Counted from the stretch's first letter, positions 27,451 to 36,718 are shown. The stretch: DNA of 64,000 nt from Methylobacterium symbioticum (GCF_902141845.1 NZ_CABFPH010000004.1:62001-126000); one strand, 5' to 3'. Made by a program: numbers and translations. The notes: generated from the sequence alone by a model not told the origin.

Positions 27451-27699
27451 TCACAATCGCTGGCCGTTCAGCACCAGCCGAGCGCGGTAGACGATGTCTC
27501 CGCTTTCGTCTCGGACCTGTAGGTTGAACGTGTGCTGGTCTCTGACCGGCCGGAGCGCGTCCCCGGCATAGTGAGGGAGAAACTGAAGGGCTGCCCGCCG
27601 CGCCGCCTCCACATCCGGGAACTCGGTCCCGGTCAGGTCGGTGAACGCCGTGTGTCCAGCCATGTCGGGTGCGTCGAGGTCAAAGAAGTAACGGGGCAT
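27451..27699 (-). CDS. DUF6894 family protein
   Basis: An 82-residue protein with the MPRYFFDLD start, FPDVEAARRAALQFLPHYA middle and FNLQVRDESGDIVYRARLVL ending of the DUF6894 family, which is very abundant in Methylobacterium and relatives. No function is assigned to the family. It sits alone in the decayed region with a possible 35-residue gene downstream. Confidence 0.85.
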   Translation of the reverse strand: MPRYFFDLDAPDMAGHTAFTDLTGTEFPDVEAARRAALQFLPHYAGDALRPVRDQHTFNLQVRDESGDIVYRARLVLNGQRL

Positions 27700-28011
27700 A
27701 CCTGTGTCCGGCTGACGGACCAGAGCTTGAGCCCCACCCGTATCTTACCCCCGCGACTGCTCTGGCCGATGTGCCCGGCCTTCACATTCACCCAGGTGGA
27801 AGCGGCATTGCGTCAGCCTGCCGCTATAGGGCTCTACTTCTTGTTCATGTGTCAGGCGCATTGGCTCGACCGCGTTCCAATAGGGCAAGCTCAAGCGGAA
27901 CGTTCTTGAGGCATGCGGAGCTGTTCCACGAAAGTGCTCTTGGGTTTTGGAACGGGACGTGGCTTTATGTCGTAGAATCTAGTGGAACGCCTGAACCTGG
28001 AACGCCCCGTC

Positions 28012-28576
28012 ATGCTCATCGGCTACGCTCGCACCTCGACCCTGGAGCAGGACGCTGGCCTGGACGCCCAGGTTCGAGATCTCACCGCCCTCGGATGCGA
28101 GAAGCTGTTCCGGGAGCAGGTCTCCTCGGTAGCCCCTCGCAGGCAGCTTGAGGCGGCCTTTGAGTTCGCCCGTCAGAGGTGACACGCTGGTCGTCACGAA
28201 GCTCGACCGGCTGGCCCGCAGCGTCACGCATCTGGGCAAGATCATCGAGGCGCTGGAGGCCAAGGGCGTGGCGCTCCGCATCGTGAACCTGGACGTGGAC
28301 ACCTCTACGCCCACCGGGCGGCTGATGCTGAACGTGCTCGCCGGCGTGGCCCAGTTCGAGCGGGAGATGATGCTGGAGCGGCAGCGTGAGGGCATCGCCA
28401 AGGCCAAGGCAGAGGGAGCCTACAAGGGCCGGAAGCCGACCGCGCGGGCCAAGTCGGAGGAGATCAAGGCGTTGGCCGAGAAGGGCCTCAGCATGGGCGC
28501 CATCGCGGCGCAGCTTGGGATTGGGAAAGGGTCCGTGCATCGGGCACTCAGCCCAGCGAAGGCTCCGGCCGCCTAG
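28012..28576 (+). pseudogene. Serine recombinase (resolvase/invertase), frameshifted
   Basis: The N-terminal part MLIGYARTSTLEQDAGLDAQVRDL through AAFEFARQ (catalytic Ser in ARTST) is in one frame and ends at TGA 28180-28182. The rest, RGDTLVVTKLDRLARSVTHLGKIIEALEAKG to QFEREMMLERQREGIAKAKAEG plus a C-terminal helix-turn-helix (MGAIAAQLGIGKGSVHRAL), is in the next frame. A one-base indel near 28165-28178 explains the break. Otherwise the protein is the full length of Tn3/Hin-type resolvases. Probably inactive relic of a mobile element. Confidence 0.8.
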
Positions 28577-28665
28577 GGCTTCCACGCAGGTGAGCCGTAA
28601 GCCGGGCTTCACGCGGGCCCAGTCCGATGCCGTGTGGGACGCGCTGGGCAGCCAGAGAGCGCTAC

Positions 28666-28890
28666 CTAGCGGAACTGTCTGGCGCCTTCCATGAACCTGA
28701 CCTTGTAACCCTCGGGAGTGAGCAGATTGCCCTGAGGATCTGTCACGTGCACATCGGCATGGCCAGCAGCCAACCAAGACCGAGCAAGCACGAGAGCACT
28801 CGCGGCCATCGTTCGGGTTTCCTGAACAATGCCGCACTGCGTCTTGGCAGTGATCACGTATTGCGGCGCGTGTGAGTTAACATGTGCCAT
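28666..28890 (-). CDS. Small hypothetical protein (74 aa)
   Basis: Starts MAHVNSHAPQYVITAKTQCG and ends VHVTDPQGNLLTPEGYKVRFMEGARQFR. The alternation of short strands and one helix resembles the DUF6894-like small proteins of this group but I do not recognise a family. The start at 28890 is preferred over 28926 because the upstream residues are Arg-rich and unlike coding sequence. No clear ribosome-binding site. Confidence 0.5.
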   Translation of the reverse strand: MAHVNSHAPQYVITAKTQCGIVQETRTMAASALVLARSWLAAGHADVHVTDPQGNLLTPEGYKVRFMEGARQFR

Positions 28891-29324
28891 AACGGCAGAC
28901 TGTAAGCCTCTGCTTCTCCGCCGCACTGACGCAAGTTAGAAGATACGACGGAAATGCCTCTTTTGAGCGTTCGGTGTGGAATCGAACAATACCTTCGCAC
29001 TGCCTAGCCCGCTTTCTGCGGAGGCGGCGGTCCTGGTGACCTCGTGCACGCTGCCGCGGTCTGGGTGACGGACGCGCGCGAGCCAGCCGAGACCAAGGCT
29101 TTCTGCGCGGGGCTGGCTGGTCAGGGCAGTCCACACACTCCCGACGTGGACGCGGAGCCCTGTCGAGTCTGCCACGAAGATTATCTGGGGAGGCTCGGGA
29201 AGGGTGCCTTGCCCTCAAGCTGGAGCCGCGCACCGATCACATAATCGGAATTTGCTTCGGCCCGGAACTGAATGCAAATGCGCCTATCCTCCATTCGGGC
29301 TGCACGAATACGGAACGGGACGGT
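28891..29324. other. Spacer without a supported gene
   Basis: About 430 bases. Overlapping frames occur on both strands (for example 28936-29175 and 29181-29459, minus), but they show no family features and one is antisense to the better-supported gene at 29325. Confidence 0.45.
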
Positions 29325-29552
29325 ATGTCGGACGGCCCTGAAAGCATGCAAGAATTGCTCTGCCGCATCGCTACCCTGCTCGGCATGAATGTGGATCAGT
29401 TTTACGGCATGGAGCAGCCTGAGCCCACTCTCGTTTGCAAGTGCCTGGAGCGTTTGCAACAGATCCGGACCGACGTGGGGATGAGGCGGGCCCTCGATTG
29501 CCTCGACCGCATCGCGCGAGAGGAGCAGGTGGACAGCGCCGAAGGGCTCTGA
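29325..29552 (+). CDS. Small hypothetical protein, HTH-like helical
   Basis: A 75-residue frame, MSDGPESMQELLCRIATLLG then MNVDQFYGMEQPEPTLVCKCLERLQQIRTDVGMRRALDCLDRIAREE. The ELLCRIATLLGMNVDQFY segment resembles the last helix of XRE-type repressor domains (LLRIAEALGVPVEAFF-like). Two further helices follow. It might be a stand-alone regulator remnant. No operon partner. Confidence 0.5.
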   Translation: MSDGPESMQELLCRIATLLGMNVDQFYGMEQPEPTLVCKCLERLQQIRTDVGMRRALDCLDRIAREEQVDSAEGL

Positions 29553-29579
29553 GGTGAACCGTTTAGGTACCCTCTCGCC

Positions 29580-29810
29580 AACTGCCTCCGCGAGGTCCGC
29601 AAATTGGTGCGCTTCCTTAGCCCTGAAAATTCAAGGCAATGGCTCACCCCCTCCGCGTGCCAAGCGAAGGTTGGCTACGGCCTTCGGACTATGCCTGCCT
29701 TCAACATGACCAAGGACGGCTTCGCGCTCCTCGTCATGGGGTTCACCGGCAAGGAGGCCCTCGGATCCCCCAGGTTGCCCGTCAGCGCCCGCTTCCGCCA
29801 AGCGTGACTT
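29580..29810 (+). pseudogene. Remnant of a phage Rha-type regulatory protein
   Basis: The frame contains NCLREVRKL and then YGLRTMPAFNMTKDGFALLVMGFTGKEAL, closely matching the central box of Rha family phage regulators (MTRDGFTLLVMGFTGKKAL). The normal N-terminus and the sequence after KEAL are missing or frameshifted. This marks former prophage DNA left of the intact element. Confidence 0.55.
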
Positions 29811-30457
29811 CTCTCCCCTCCGCGCAGCCTCGACGCCCTCCCAGGCGACTCGAATTGCGTCGAGTCACGGCCACGCTTGCAGGGCGCGTGAAGATTCACG
29901 TCGAGGGCTCCCCTGATGCACGGCCGGTCGCTGCCCCCTGTCGACATCTCCGAGTTCGCTGTGGAGGTGCTGGAGGAGGCGATTGAGCACCAGATCGGCC
30001 GACTGAAGCGGACCATGAACGAGAAACGCGACAAAGCTGATAGAATGGCTTGAGCTCTGGCGCAGCATCGCCGCAGCGCCTCGCATTCGATCTGGCACAA
30101 TCTGCGCCTCCAGCGTGACCTGATGGGGCCGATGCTGTCAGAGGATCAGGAATTGCTGGAGAGCCATCTTCGATCCACAGCCACCGAGATGCCCCGCTCC
30201 AAAGCCAACGCTCTAATCTGGAAGGCCGACCGTGAGGCAAGCGTTGCAGTGAAGCAAGCTCGTAAGGCTGCGCTTCGGTAGGAGCGGAAGCGGTACAAGA
30301 GGTTCACGGGCATCGGGCCGGAGGAGTAACCTTCGCGGCGGTAAATTCGGGATAGACACAGATCATCGAAGCGCAGCCAGCATGGCCCCTCTAGCCAACC
30401 TCATGCCGCCAGCCATAAACGTAAGCGTGCACTGGCCCTCTGAGGATTGACTCTGTC
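29811..30457. other. Spacer with only degraded frames
   Basis: About 650 bases. Short frames with phage-like composition (for example RQAL...QARKAALR around 30236-30282) are interrupted by stops. The last 100 bases should contain the promoter of the protease gene at 30458. Confidence 0.45.
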
Positions 30458-32002
30458 ATGCGTCGCGTTGCGCTTGCCTTGGTCTATGGACTCTTGGCCT
30501 TTCCTGTGAGCGCGCAGGTACGCACCCCTGAGTTCACGCTCGCCGAGACCGTCTTTAATGAGCGCAACGACCTCCGCTCACGCGTAGTTGCGCAGATCTT
30601 ACTCATCGCGACTGGCTACCAGAACTCCGTTCCTACAGAGCAGTTCGGCCTCAGAACGTACAACGCGATCAGACGTTTTCAGGAGGAGCGAGGGTTGCGG
30701 CCCGATGGAGTCCTTACCGCGACCACCTCAGACAGGCTGATTTCCGCTGGCTCATCCATGTTGAGCATGTGGAACTTCAAGCTCATCTCACATCCATTCC
30801 GGGGACGTCCGATCTGGATACCTCAGGGCTTGGCGATGCGCCCAATGCCCAACAAAAACGGGCTGACGTATCAGGACATGGGCAATCGCCTTAAAGTGTC
30901 CTACAGTTTCTTCTCCGCGGTCAGTATCGGCCCCTTTTATGAGGCAGTTCTAGAGAAACGTCGATCAGCAGGACACGCCATCCATTACAGCATCATCAAG
31001 GATGGATGGTTCGTGGTCTCGGCTACCTCTCCGACCGGGGAGGATGAATACCTCCGTTATCATCAGGACGGGGATGGCGTTCTTGGATTCTCACTCTTCT
31101 GGAACAACACCAACGGCAACGTGAGCGGAGAGCGTGTGGCCATCTTGATGTCGTCCTCCCTCGGTTCGGTGATGAATGGGCGACCGATGGTAGAGCCTCC
31201 GAATTTTTCGCAGCCTGCGCCTCAGGTGGCCGCGACGGCTCCGCTTAATGTTCCTGTTCCCGTTCAGCCCGCCATGAGGGAGAGCCCACCGGCTGCGCCC
31301 TCAACACCTCCGACCGCAAATGCTGCGCCTCCTGCGCCCGTGGCCCCCGTCACGCCAAAGGCTGAGGAGAAAGGAATGTCGATGGGCACGGGCTTCTTCG
31401 TAGACGGTAAGGGGAACTTGGTCACGAACGCCCACGTCGTGAAGGATTGCAAGGCTGTCGTCGTAAAGCTCAACGACAGTAAGCCTCCCCATAAGGCACG
31501 CATCGTAGCAACCGACACCAACAATGATCTAGCCCTGCTGGCAGTCGAGGACGCACAGGGAAGCAAATTTGCCTCGTTGAGGTCGGGAGTTCGATTGGGC
31601 GAGTCAATCGCGGTATTTGGCTATCCACATGCTGACATCCTCGCCAGCTCGGGGAATTTTACCATCGGCAACGTGACCGCCCTCTCTGGCTTGGCCGACG
31701 ACAGCCGGTACTATCAAATCTCAGCTCCGGTTCAGCAAGGAAACTCGGGCGGCCCCCTGCTGGACACCTACGGAAACGCTGTTGGCGTTGTTGCCGCGAA
31801 GCTGAATGTCCTTCGGGTAGCGCTTGCTTCGGGAGATTTTCCCCAGAACATCAATTTCGCGATCAAGACCAACATGTTGGGGACCTTCTTGGAGTCCAAT
31901 CAGATTGCCATCCAGCAGGGTGCGACGATAGGCGCGAAGCTTGACCCCGCAGACTTGGCGGACGCTGCTAAGGCAATGGCTGGCTTTGTTGCATGTCAGT
32001 GA
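30458..32002 (+). CDS. Secreted trypsin-like (DegP/HtrA-type) protease with peptidoglycan-binding domain
   Basis: A 514-residue exported serine protease. Signal peptide MRRVALALVYGLLAFPVSAQ; a putative peptidoglycan-binding repeat at about 60-100 (FGLRTYNAIRRFQEERGLRPDGVLTAT); a middle region of unknown fold; a Pro/Ala-rich linker near 250-300; and a C-terminal trypsin domain with His in VTNAHVVKD, Asp in DTNNDLALLAVE and Ser in QQGNSGGPLLD. No PDZ domain is visible. It acts in the periplasm. Monocistronic; probably cargo of the older integrated DNA or native chromosome next to it. Confidence 0.88.
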   Translation: MRRVALALVYGLLAFPVSAQVRTPEFTLAETVFNERNDLRSRVVAQILLIATGYQNSVPTEQFGLRTYNAIRRFQEERGLRPDGVLTATTSDRLISAGSSMLSMWNFKLISHPFRGRPIWIPQGLAMRPMPNKNGLTYQDMGNRLKVSYSFFSAVSIGPFYEAVLEKRRSAGHAIHYSIIKDGWFVVSATSPTGEDEYLRYHQDGDGVLGFSLFWNNTNGNVSGERVAILMSSSLGSVMNGRPMVEPPNFSQPAPQVAATAPLNVPVPVQPAMRESPPAAPSTPPTANAAPPAPVAPVTPKAEEKGMSMGTGFFVDGKGNLVTNAHVVKDCKAVVVKLNDSKPPHKARIVATDTNNDLALLAVEDAQGSKFASLRSGVRLGESIAVFGYPHADILASSGNFTIGNVTALSGLADDSRYYQISAPVQQGNSGGPLLDTYGNAVGVVAAKLNVLRVALASGDFPQNINFAIKTNMLGTFLESNQIAIQQGATIGAKLDPADLADAAKAMAGFVACQ

Positions 32003-32131
32003 TCTATCGCTCTAAACAAGACGCTTGTGTCCGATTGCTGAGCTTGCACATCTCAACGCTTGGCTCTGGCAGCGCCTTCGAGTAATTAAAATTTTATTTC
32101 CTGTCGGACGGCGCACATGTCTCCAGAAATA

Positions 32132-32536
32132 TCACAATTCTCTTACGGGTTTGCACTTACAAACGAGATCAAAGTGACCTGCCCGCACCGAGTGGTTTGA
32201 GTTCAAAGTTCGCGCAGGATCACTGGCCCGAAAGCCATACCTCAGGGCGGACCACTTCATTGGGGACGGATCAGTGGCGTAGAGCCGTTCCAGATGCTCC
32301 AGAACCCGCAGGCGCCGCGCCGTGGCAACCGTCTTGTCCCGCGTGAAAAGGCTGCCCTTCACCTTTTCGCCGAGCTTGAGCGAGATTCGCGCTTCGGGCT
32401 CTGCGCCCATGGCCGGACACTCGACAACGACGAAGCTGCCACGCAACCGCTCGACGAGGTCGGCGGGCACGCGTGCCTGGATCTGAGGGAAGTGGGAATC
32501 TGTGCAGGACGCGTGTCGCGCCATCTTCTGAATCAT
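32132..32536 (-). pseudogene. Truncated tyrosine integrase (N-terminal fragment)
   Basis: 134 residues matching the N-terminal part of the intact integrase at 54736-56466: ARHASCTDSHFPQIQARVPADLVERLRGSFVVVECPA...AEPEARISLKLGEKVKGSLFTRDKTVATARR against KRHAVRHDSGLHQVKIRIPADVVERARGRVLTVTLPA...KLGEFCKGSLRTRDARTADLRR. Core-binding and catalytic domains are absent. Its start lies 81 bases from the att copy at 32617, the same distance as between the intact integrase and the tRNA att site (82). It is the integrase relic of an earlier element inserted at the same tRNA. Confidence 0.85.
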
Positions 32537-32616
32537 TAGGTCCGTACCACGGTTTTGTACCCCGGTCTGACCTAAAAAACCTAATGATTTCAGCGGGACA
32601 ACGACTTAGCGGGCGG

Positions 32617-32637
32617 TGGTGCCCAGGAAAGGACTCG
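32617..32637. repeat. Left attachment site (attL), 21 bp direct repeat
   Basis: The 21 bp beginning TGGTGCCCAGG and ending GGACTCG are identical to 56548-56568, the 3' end of tRNA-Leu with its CCA. The identity stops exactly at both edges. This defines the left boundary of the roughly 24 kb element and is a duplicated tRNA 3' end created by integration. Confidence 0.9.
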
Positions 32638-32696
32638 CCGGTCCACCCTCTAAGTCATTGATTTCATTGAGTCTGGTCGGCTCCAAACCGCCGGAT

Positions 32697-32719
32697 TGTG
32701 ACCCGGTCCCGTGACCCTC
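32697..32719. repeat. Putative integrase arm-type sites, left end
   Basis: TGTGACCCGG (32697-32706) is followed at a 13-base interval by CGTGACCCTC (32710-32719). The right end of the element has TGTGACCCGG twice with the same 13-base interval at 56474-56496. Both pairs lie 60-100 bases inside the att repeats, as expected for arm-type binding sites of a tyrosine integrase. Confidence 0.55.
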
Positions 32720-32738
32720 TCCGAATCGGTCGAGACCG

Positions 32739-32996
32739 TCAACCCTCGCCCTCGTCCCGTCGCGTCGCCACCCGGTGCCCGTGCGTCGTCGGCGCCTTCA
32801 GGTGAAAGAGCTTGCGGTCCCCGGTGACCGCTTCGGCGAGACCATCGATCGCGTCGAGGACGCCCCCTAGCGCTTGGTAGTACGGTCCCCCGATTGGTGC
32901 GCTGCGCATCTGCTCGATCGCGTCCAGGCGCCACCGCCTCGATTTCTCGACCAGGGTAAGAGCCTCGTCCCGGTGGAAGTAGCGTCGCCTCGCCAT
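32739..32996 (-). CDS. Small hypothetical protein
   Basis: An 85-residue frame, MARRRYFHRDEALTLVEKSRR then WRLDAIEQMRSAPIGGPYYQALGGVLDAIDGLAEAVTGDR. GGGGAA precedes the ATG at 32996. Mostly helical, function unknown. First gene inside the left end of the element, divergent from the excisionase-like gene. Confidence 0.55.
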   Translation of the reverse strand: MARRRYFHRDEALTLVEKSRRWRLDAIEQMRSAPIGGPYYQALGGVLDAIDGLAEAVTGDRKLFHLKAPTTHGHRVATRRDEGEG

Positions 32997-33143
32997 GCCG
33001 ATTCCCCGCGTGTCCAAGCTCGGCCGTGATGTAGAACATTCCGCGAACACGGCAAGCCGTCGCACCGTCTCGGCTTGGTTGACCGCAGTCCGGATCGGCT
33101 TGAGTTGGGGAAGCTCCTGAAGCCCACGGAGCCCGATTCATCC

Positions 33144-33341
33144 ATGACCAGCACGCAGCCCCCGCCTCTGATCCGGCCCGCCGAGTTCGCCCGCCTGCTC
33201 GGCATCTCGACCGCGACGCTCGCGCGTATGTCCGCGTCCGGTCGCGCACCGATGCCTATCCGTGTCTCCACGCGTCGTCTTGGCTACCGGCGCGACGAGG
33301 TCGATGCCTTCCTGACCCGGACCACGGCCAGCACCGCGTAG
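33144..33341 (+). CDS. AlpA/excisionase-type helix-turn-helix protein
   Basis: A 65-residue MerR-like winged-helix protein: LIRPAEFARLLGISTATLARMSASGRAPMPIRVSTRRLGYRRDEVDAFLTR. This is the AlpA/DUF-type prophage regulator pattern of small DNA-bending proteins that act as excisionases or integrase activators. It lies close to the attL arm sites, which fits a recombination directionality factor for the integrase at the far end. Start chosen at 33144 as the conserved domain begins right after. Confidence 0.75.
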   Translation: MTSTQPPPLIRPAEFARLLGISTATLARMSASGRAPMPIRVSTRRLGYRRDEVDAFLTRTTASTA

Positions 33342-33396
33342 CCGTCGCGCCCGCCGCGTCCACACCGACCATCCCCCACATCAGCGAGACCCTCCA

Positions 33397-33738
33397 ATGC
33401 CGCGCAACGCCTCGCGCCATGCCACCGCCTTGTCCGATTGGCTCGCCGCAACCGATGAGAGCGCACTTTATGCGGACCTTGATCGGCCTACCGGCGACCT
33501 CGTGACCGGTTACGCCGAGACCGTCACCCGCTTCACGCCTCACGGCATCGACTCCGAGGGCGGCGATGGCTCGTTCAGTGTGAAAACCACTCCGGGCGGC
33601 GTCGTTATCGAAGCGTGGGTCTTCCCGGACGGCACTTCGGGGCCGATCCGTGTCCGATCGGCTCCGATCCCCGCAAGCCTGTTTCGTACGATGATCGTTC
33701 GGCCGGATATCGACTTGCCTGACGACATCCCGTTCTGA
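33397..33738 (+). CDS. Hypothetical protein
   Basis: A 113-residue frame starting MPRNASRHATALSDWLAATD, with DGSFSVKTTPGGVVIEAWVF and a C-terminal PDIDLPDDIPF. The acidic DDIPF-type tail recalls single-stranded-DNA-binding-protein tails, but no OB fold is evident. Long antisense frames over this region have worse codon structure. Part of a plus-strand run of small element genes. Confidence 0.6.
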   Translation: MPRNASRHATALSDWLAATDESALYADLDRPTGDLVTGYAETVTRFTPHGIDSEGGDGSFSVKTTPGGVVIEAWVFPDGTSGPIRVRSAPIPASLFRTMIVRPDIDLPDDIPF

Positions 33739-33808
33739 GCCCAACGTGGCGGGCGGCCTGAGCGCCGCCCTGTCATCCGCGAGACCTTTCCCCCCCAGGA
33801 TAAGCACA

Positions 33809-34009
33809 ATGCCCGACCGACCCGACGCGCCCCTGTGCGTGGATGATGACGCTTGCCTCGAACTCCTGTGCGCCGCGCTCGACGGGAGCGACTCTGCCCG
33901 TGTCGATTGGCTGATGCGCCTCTGCCTCCTGGACTCCGACGCCTCGCGCCGTGCCGGTCTCGCCCGTCTTGCCGAGACCGCCGACCCGCTGCGCGTAGTC
34001 CTCCTGTAA
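33809..34009 (+). CDS. Small acidic hypothetical protein
   Basis: A 66-residue frame, MPDRPDAPLCVDDDACLELL then CAALDGSDSARVDWLMRLCLLDSDASRRAGLARLAETADPL. AGGATAAG lies before the ATG. All helical and acidic. Function unknown. Confidence 0.5.
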   Translation: MPDRPDAPLCVDDDACLELLCAALDGSDSARVDWLMRLCLLDSDASRRAGLARLAETADPLRVVLL

Positions 34010-34231
34010 TTGATTCGATTTTCTTCTGATTTATTGGCCCGATCTCGCCCAATTTCATCAGCAACCACGAGTCTTCATGTCCGACCCTGTCGCCTGATCC
34101 GGGTCACGAGACTGTGCCGAGTTGACAAATCACGGTATTTGTGCTAGTATTCGGATACAATGGAAATTTTACGTGCTGCCGAACGCCGCTCAGTCCGAGT
34201 TGGCGATTTTCCGGCTATTTTCCGAGGCAAT

Positions 34232-34411
34232 ATGAAGAGCGTTCACGTCCGACTACCGCCCGACCTGATCCGGGAATTGCACGATCAGGCGAGCCGTCGC
34301 GGGCTTGATTTCTCATCCTATGTTCGCACGCAACTTCTCGCTCTGGCGGGCAAGCCGGCCAACATCTTCCGAACCCCAAAGTCCCGAGCGAGCGATGTCC
34401 ACGAAGCATAA
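34232..34411 (+). CDS. Ribbon-helix-helix-like DNA-binding protein
   Basis: A 59-residue protein: MKSVHVRLPPDLIRELHDQA SRRGLDFSSYVRTQLLALAGK. One strand with alternating residues followed by two helices is the Arc/CopG ribbon-helix-helix fold. The ATG at 34232 follows GAGG. It overlaps the next ribbon-helix-helix gene by 17 bases; the pair may be co-regulators of the element. Confidence 0.65.
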   Translation: MKSVHVRLPPDLIRELHDQASRRGLDFSSYVRTQLLALAGKPANIFRTPKSRASDVHEA

Positions 34412-34586
34412 AGACGACCGCGGCACGTCCCGCTTGAAGGTTTACGTGGAGATCGATCGCGAGATCTACACGATCCTGCGCGACGTTTCGAAGTCCTGCG
34501 GGCTCAACATGAGCGGCTACATTCGCTCTCTTCTCTATACGCACCTCGCCAGCCGGCGCGACAACACAGAAACGAATAACCGATGA
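34395..34586 (+). CDS. Second ribbon-helix-helix-like protein
   Basis: A 63-residue protein with SRLKVYVEIDREIYTILRDVSKSCGLNMSGYIRSLLYTHLASR, again one strand then two helices. Similar in layout to its upstream neighbour, with which it overlaps, and its stop overlaps the next start (ATGA). Probably a DNA-binding regulator. Confidence 0.6.
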   Translation: MSTKHKDDRGTSRLKVYVEIDREIYTILRDVSKSCGLNMSGYIRSLLYTHLASRRDNTETNNR

Positions 34587-35038
34587 CGACAGAGACCACC
34601 ACCGCCGCCGCGCCCGCAGCGTCTGAGATCGACTACAAGCACGCCGTCGAGGCCATGAAGGCCCGCGCGATCCGTGCCGAGCTTGAGCGGCAGGGCGCGA
34701 AAGATCCCGAGTCCCTCGAAGCGCTCATCGCCAAGCAAACAACTGTGAACGAGCGGGGGGAAATCCTCGCCGTGACGGGACATGGCGCGATCCGCGTCGG
34801 CAACGGTCCCGATTACAACATGGGCTGCGCCGAACTGATTGCCGAGTTCGCGAAGGAACGGCCCGGCTTGTTCGTGTCCAAGGCCGAACCCGCCGAGACG
34901 AAGGGCCGCCCGCAGCGGAACCCGTTCCAGGCAGGGCCGGGCTTTTCCATGACTGAACAGATGGTTCTCATCAAGTCGAACCCTAAGCTCGCCGAACAAC
35001 TCGCGTTCGAGGCTGGCCTCAACCTTGGGGTGCTGTAA
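34583..35038 (+). CDS. Hypothetical protein
   Basis: A 151-residue protein, rich in Ala and Glu at the start (IDYKHAVEAMKARAIRAELERQGAKD) and ending FSMTEQMVLIKSNPKLAEQLAFEAGLNLGVL. Translation is coupled at both ends by start-stop overlaps. No recognised domain. Possibly an accessory protein of the element. Confidence 0.6.
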   Translation: MTTETTTAAAPAASEIDYKHAVEAMKARAIRAELERQGAKDPESLEALIAKQTTVNERGEILAVTGHGAIRVGNGPDYNMGCAELIAEFAKERPGLFVSKAEPAETKGRPQRNPFQAGPGFSMTEQMVLIKSNPKLAEQLAFEAGLNLGVL

Positions 35039-35568
35039 TGACTCTGCAACGAGGCTGGAAGAAGAAACAGGCAGATGCCCTGGCCAAGCATGATGATTAC
35101 TATGGCACAAAGGCCGAAATCCGTGCCGCCCGCGCTGCCGCCTATGCGGAGGAAGTCGAGCGCGCCCGCGTCGAGGCCGAAGCCGCAGAGCGCGCCCGTG
35201 CCAGTGCACAAGTGTTCTGCCCCTGTTGCGGGGGAGAAGGCCGCGTGACGCTGGATCGCGCCGAGATCACCTATAGAGCGTTCGAGCGGTTGCCTTCGGA
35301 CTCAAAAGCCGACCCGGAGGTTATTCGCATCCTCCATGGTGTGGCGACCCACACGGAAGTTCATTCGCGCGCCATGCTGCCGGTGAAGCGCGGACTCCAC
35401 TATCCCCGACCGGTCGCCGAGACAGGACCGGTGCCGGAAGCCGCCAACGTGACACCGCGAGACGAGCCGGTCGCCGCACCCTCGAAGCCGAAGAAGCCGG
35501 CCAAGGCCGAACCGCCTGCACCGCCGTGGATGGATGCGGGCCTTCGCCTAGAGGAAGACGAGGGCTGA
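35038..35568 (+). CDS. Hypothetical protein with one CxxC-type zinc motif
   Basis: A 176-residue protein with a charged helical N-terminus (KAEIRAARAAAYAEEVERARVEAEAAERARASAQ), the motif FCPCCGGEGRVTLD, and a Pro/Lys-rich C-terminus. CPCCGGEG resembles half of a DnaJ-type zinc repeat. The start shares a base with the previous stop (TAATG). Function unknown. Confidence 0.6.
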   Translation: MTLQRGWKKKQADALAKHDDYYGTKAEIRAARAAAYAEEVERARVEAEAAERARASAQVFCPCCGGEGRVTLDRAEITYRAFERLPSDSKADPEVIRILHGVATHTEVHSRAMLPVKRGLHYPRPVAETGPVPEAANVTPRDEPVAAPSKPKKPAKAEPPAPPWMDAGLRLEEDEG

Positions 35569-35570
35569 CC

Positions 35571-35675
35571 ATGGGTTGGCTCGCCCTCCACCTCACGATC
35601 AGCGCTTGCAGTTTCGGACTCGGCTACCGGCTCGGACAGCGCATGCCGGAAGGATGGCCCCGGACCACGGTCTGA
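35571..35675 (+). CDS. Small membrane-associated peptide (34 aa)
   Basis: MGWLALHLTISACSFGLGYR followed by LGQRMPEGWPRTTV: one hydrophobic helix and a short basic tail, two bases after the previous stop. Small single-helix proteins are common in phage-derived operons. Existence is inferred from spacing only. Confidence 0.4.
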   Translation: MGWLALHLTISACSFGLGYRLGQRMPEGWPRTTV

Positions 35676-36040
35676 TCGTGGGGATGTCGGAGGCCGCCGA
35701 TCCCGCTGTGCCTCATACTTGGCAGGGGGGTTAGACACCCTCCGCAATCAGTCCTGGCCAGGATGGGCATGAAGCCGGGTCCCGTCTCCGATCGACAGGC
35801 GACCTCGATCTCGACAACGATCCGACGCGGTGCCTCACGGTCAACGACCTCGAAATCCTGCCGCTCCGATCGATCCCAAGCACAAAAAGAGAATTACGAA
35901 TTTTCCCAAGGTCTTAGCGCCTTCGGACACGAAAAAGCCCCGGTCCAGCTCTGGCCGAGGCTTAGGCGCGCCTGTCGATTGTAGCCAAGGGGTAATCGAC
36001 GGGCGCGCTTTCCTACAGATGTGCGCGAGGCGGGTTCGGT
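35676..36040. other. Spacer between convergent genes, possible terminator
   Basis: About 365 bases between the small-gene operon and the convergent serine recombinase. AAGCCCCGG (near 35936) and CCGAGGCTT (near 35961) form an imperfect hairpin that could terminate transcription. No gene seen. Confidence 0.45.
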
Positions 36041-36718
36041 TCAAGCGGCTCGCTTCAGAATGCGGCTCACTTGCATCGCCTCCCAGCGGCCACCGCGAGC
36101 CGTCTGGACGTTCCGTGCGTTCAACTCGGCAGCAATCCCGCCTAGCGTCGAGATCCCCGAACGCTTGATCGACTCGATGACGGGCAGGACGTTCCGAGCG
36201 AAAGCATCGGCCCCGGCCTTGTTGCTCGCCGCGCCCTTCGCGGTCGCCTCAGACAGATTCGTCCGGTTACCCAGGACACCCTTGCCGACCTTCCCGGCCA
36301 GCGCAGCCCGCGTCCGTTGCGAGATCAGGGCGCGTTCCTTCTCGGCCAACGCCGCGTAGATGTGGAGCATGAACGGGTCGGCGTCGGTCCCGAGTTCGGT
36401 GACGATGAACGGCACCCGCTGAGCCATGAGTCCAGCGATGAACGCCACGTCGCGGCTCAGTCGGTCGAGCTTAGAGACGACGACGGCGCACTTCAGCTTG
36501 CGGGCACGCGTGAGAGCAGCGGCCAGTTGCGGCCTGCGTTCCAGAGCGTCCGTCCCCTTGGCGGTCTCTACCTCCTGATACTCCCCAACGACGTCGTACC
36601 CGTTGGCCAGGGCAAACGCCTCGATGGCCTGACGCTGCGCCGCGAGACCAAGACCTGAACGTCCCTGCTTGTCGGTGCTCACCCGGAGATACGCGACCAG
36701 GGGGCGAAGGGTGCTCAT
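36041..36718 (-). CDS. Serine recombinase (resolvase/invertase family)
   Basis: A 225-residue small serine recombinase. The nucleophile is in [12 protein letters not shown]; further family features are [58 protein letters not shown] and a C-terminal helix-turn-helix ([24 protein letters not shown]). The ATG at 36718 was chosen since the family starts there; the longer frame is not coding-like. It sits alone on the minus strand in front of the tail genes. It could resolve element multimers or flip a segment, though no inverted crossover sites were seen. Confidence 0.88.
   Translation of the reverse strand: MSTLRPLVAYLRVSTDKQGRSGLGLAAQRQAIEAFALANGYDVVGEYQEVETAKGTDALERRPQLAAALTRARKLKCAVVVSKLDRLSRDVAFIAGLMAQRVPFIVTELGTDADPFMLHIYAALAEKERALISQRTRAALAGKVGKGVLGNRTNLSEATAKGAASNKAGADAFARNVLPVIESIKRSGISTLGGIAAELNARNVQTARGGRWEAMQVSRILKRAA

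Noticed and set aside
29181-29459. 92-codon frame on the minus strand
   Set aside because: Antisense to the better-supported gene at 29325-29552; no recognisable domain.
33256-34068. 270-codon frame on the minus strand over the small element genes
   Set aside because: Low-complexity Arg/Ser composition and no family. The plus-strand genes have ribosome sites and overlapping starts.
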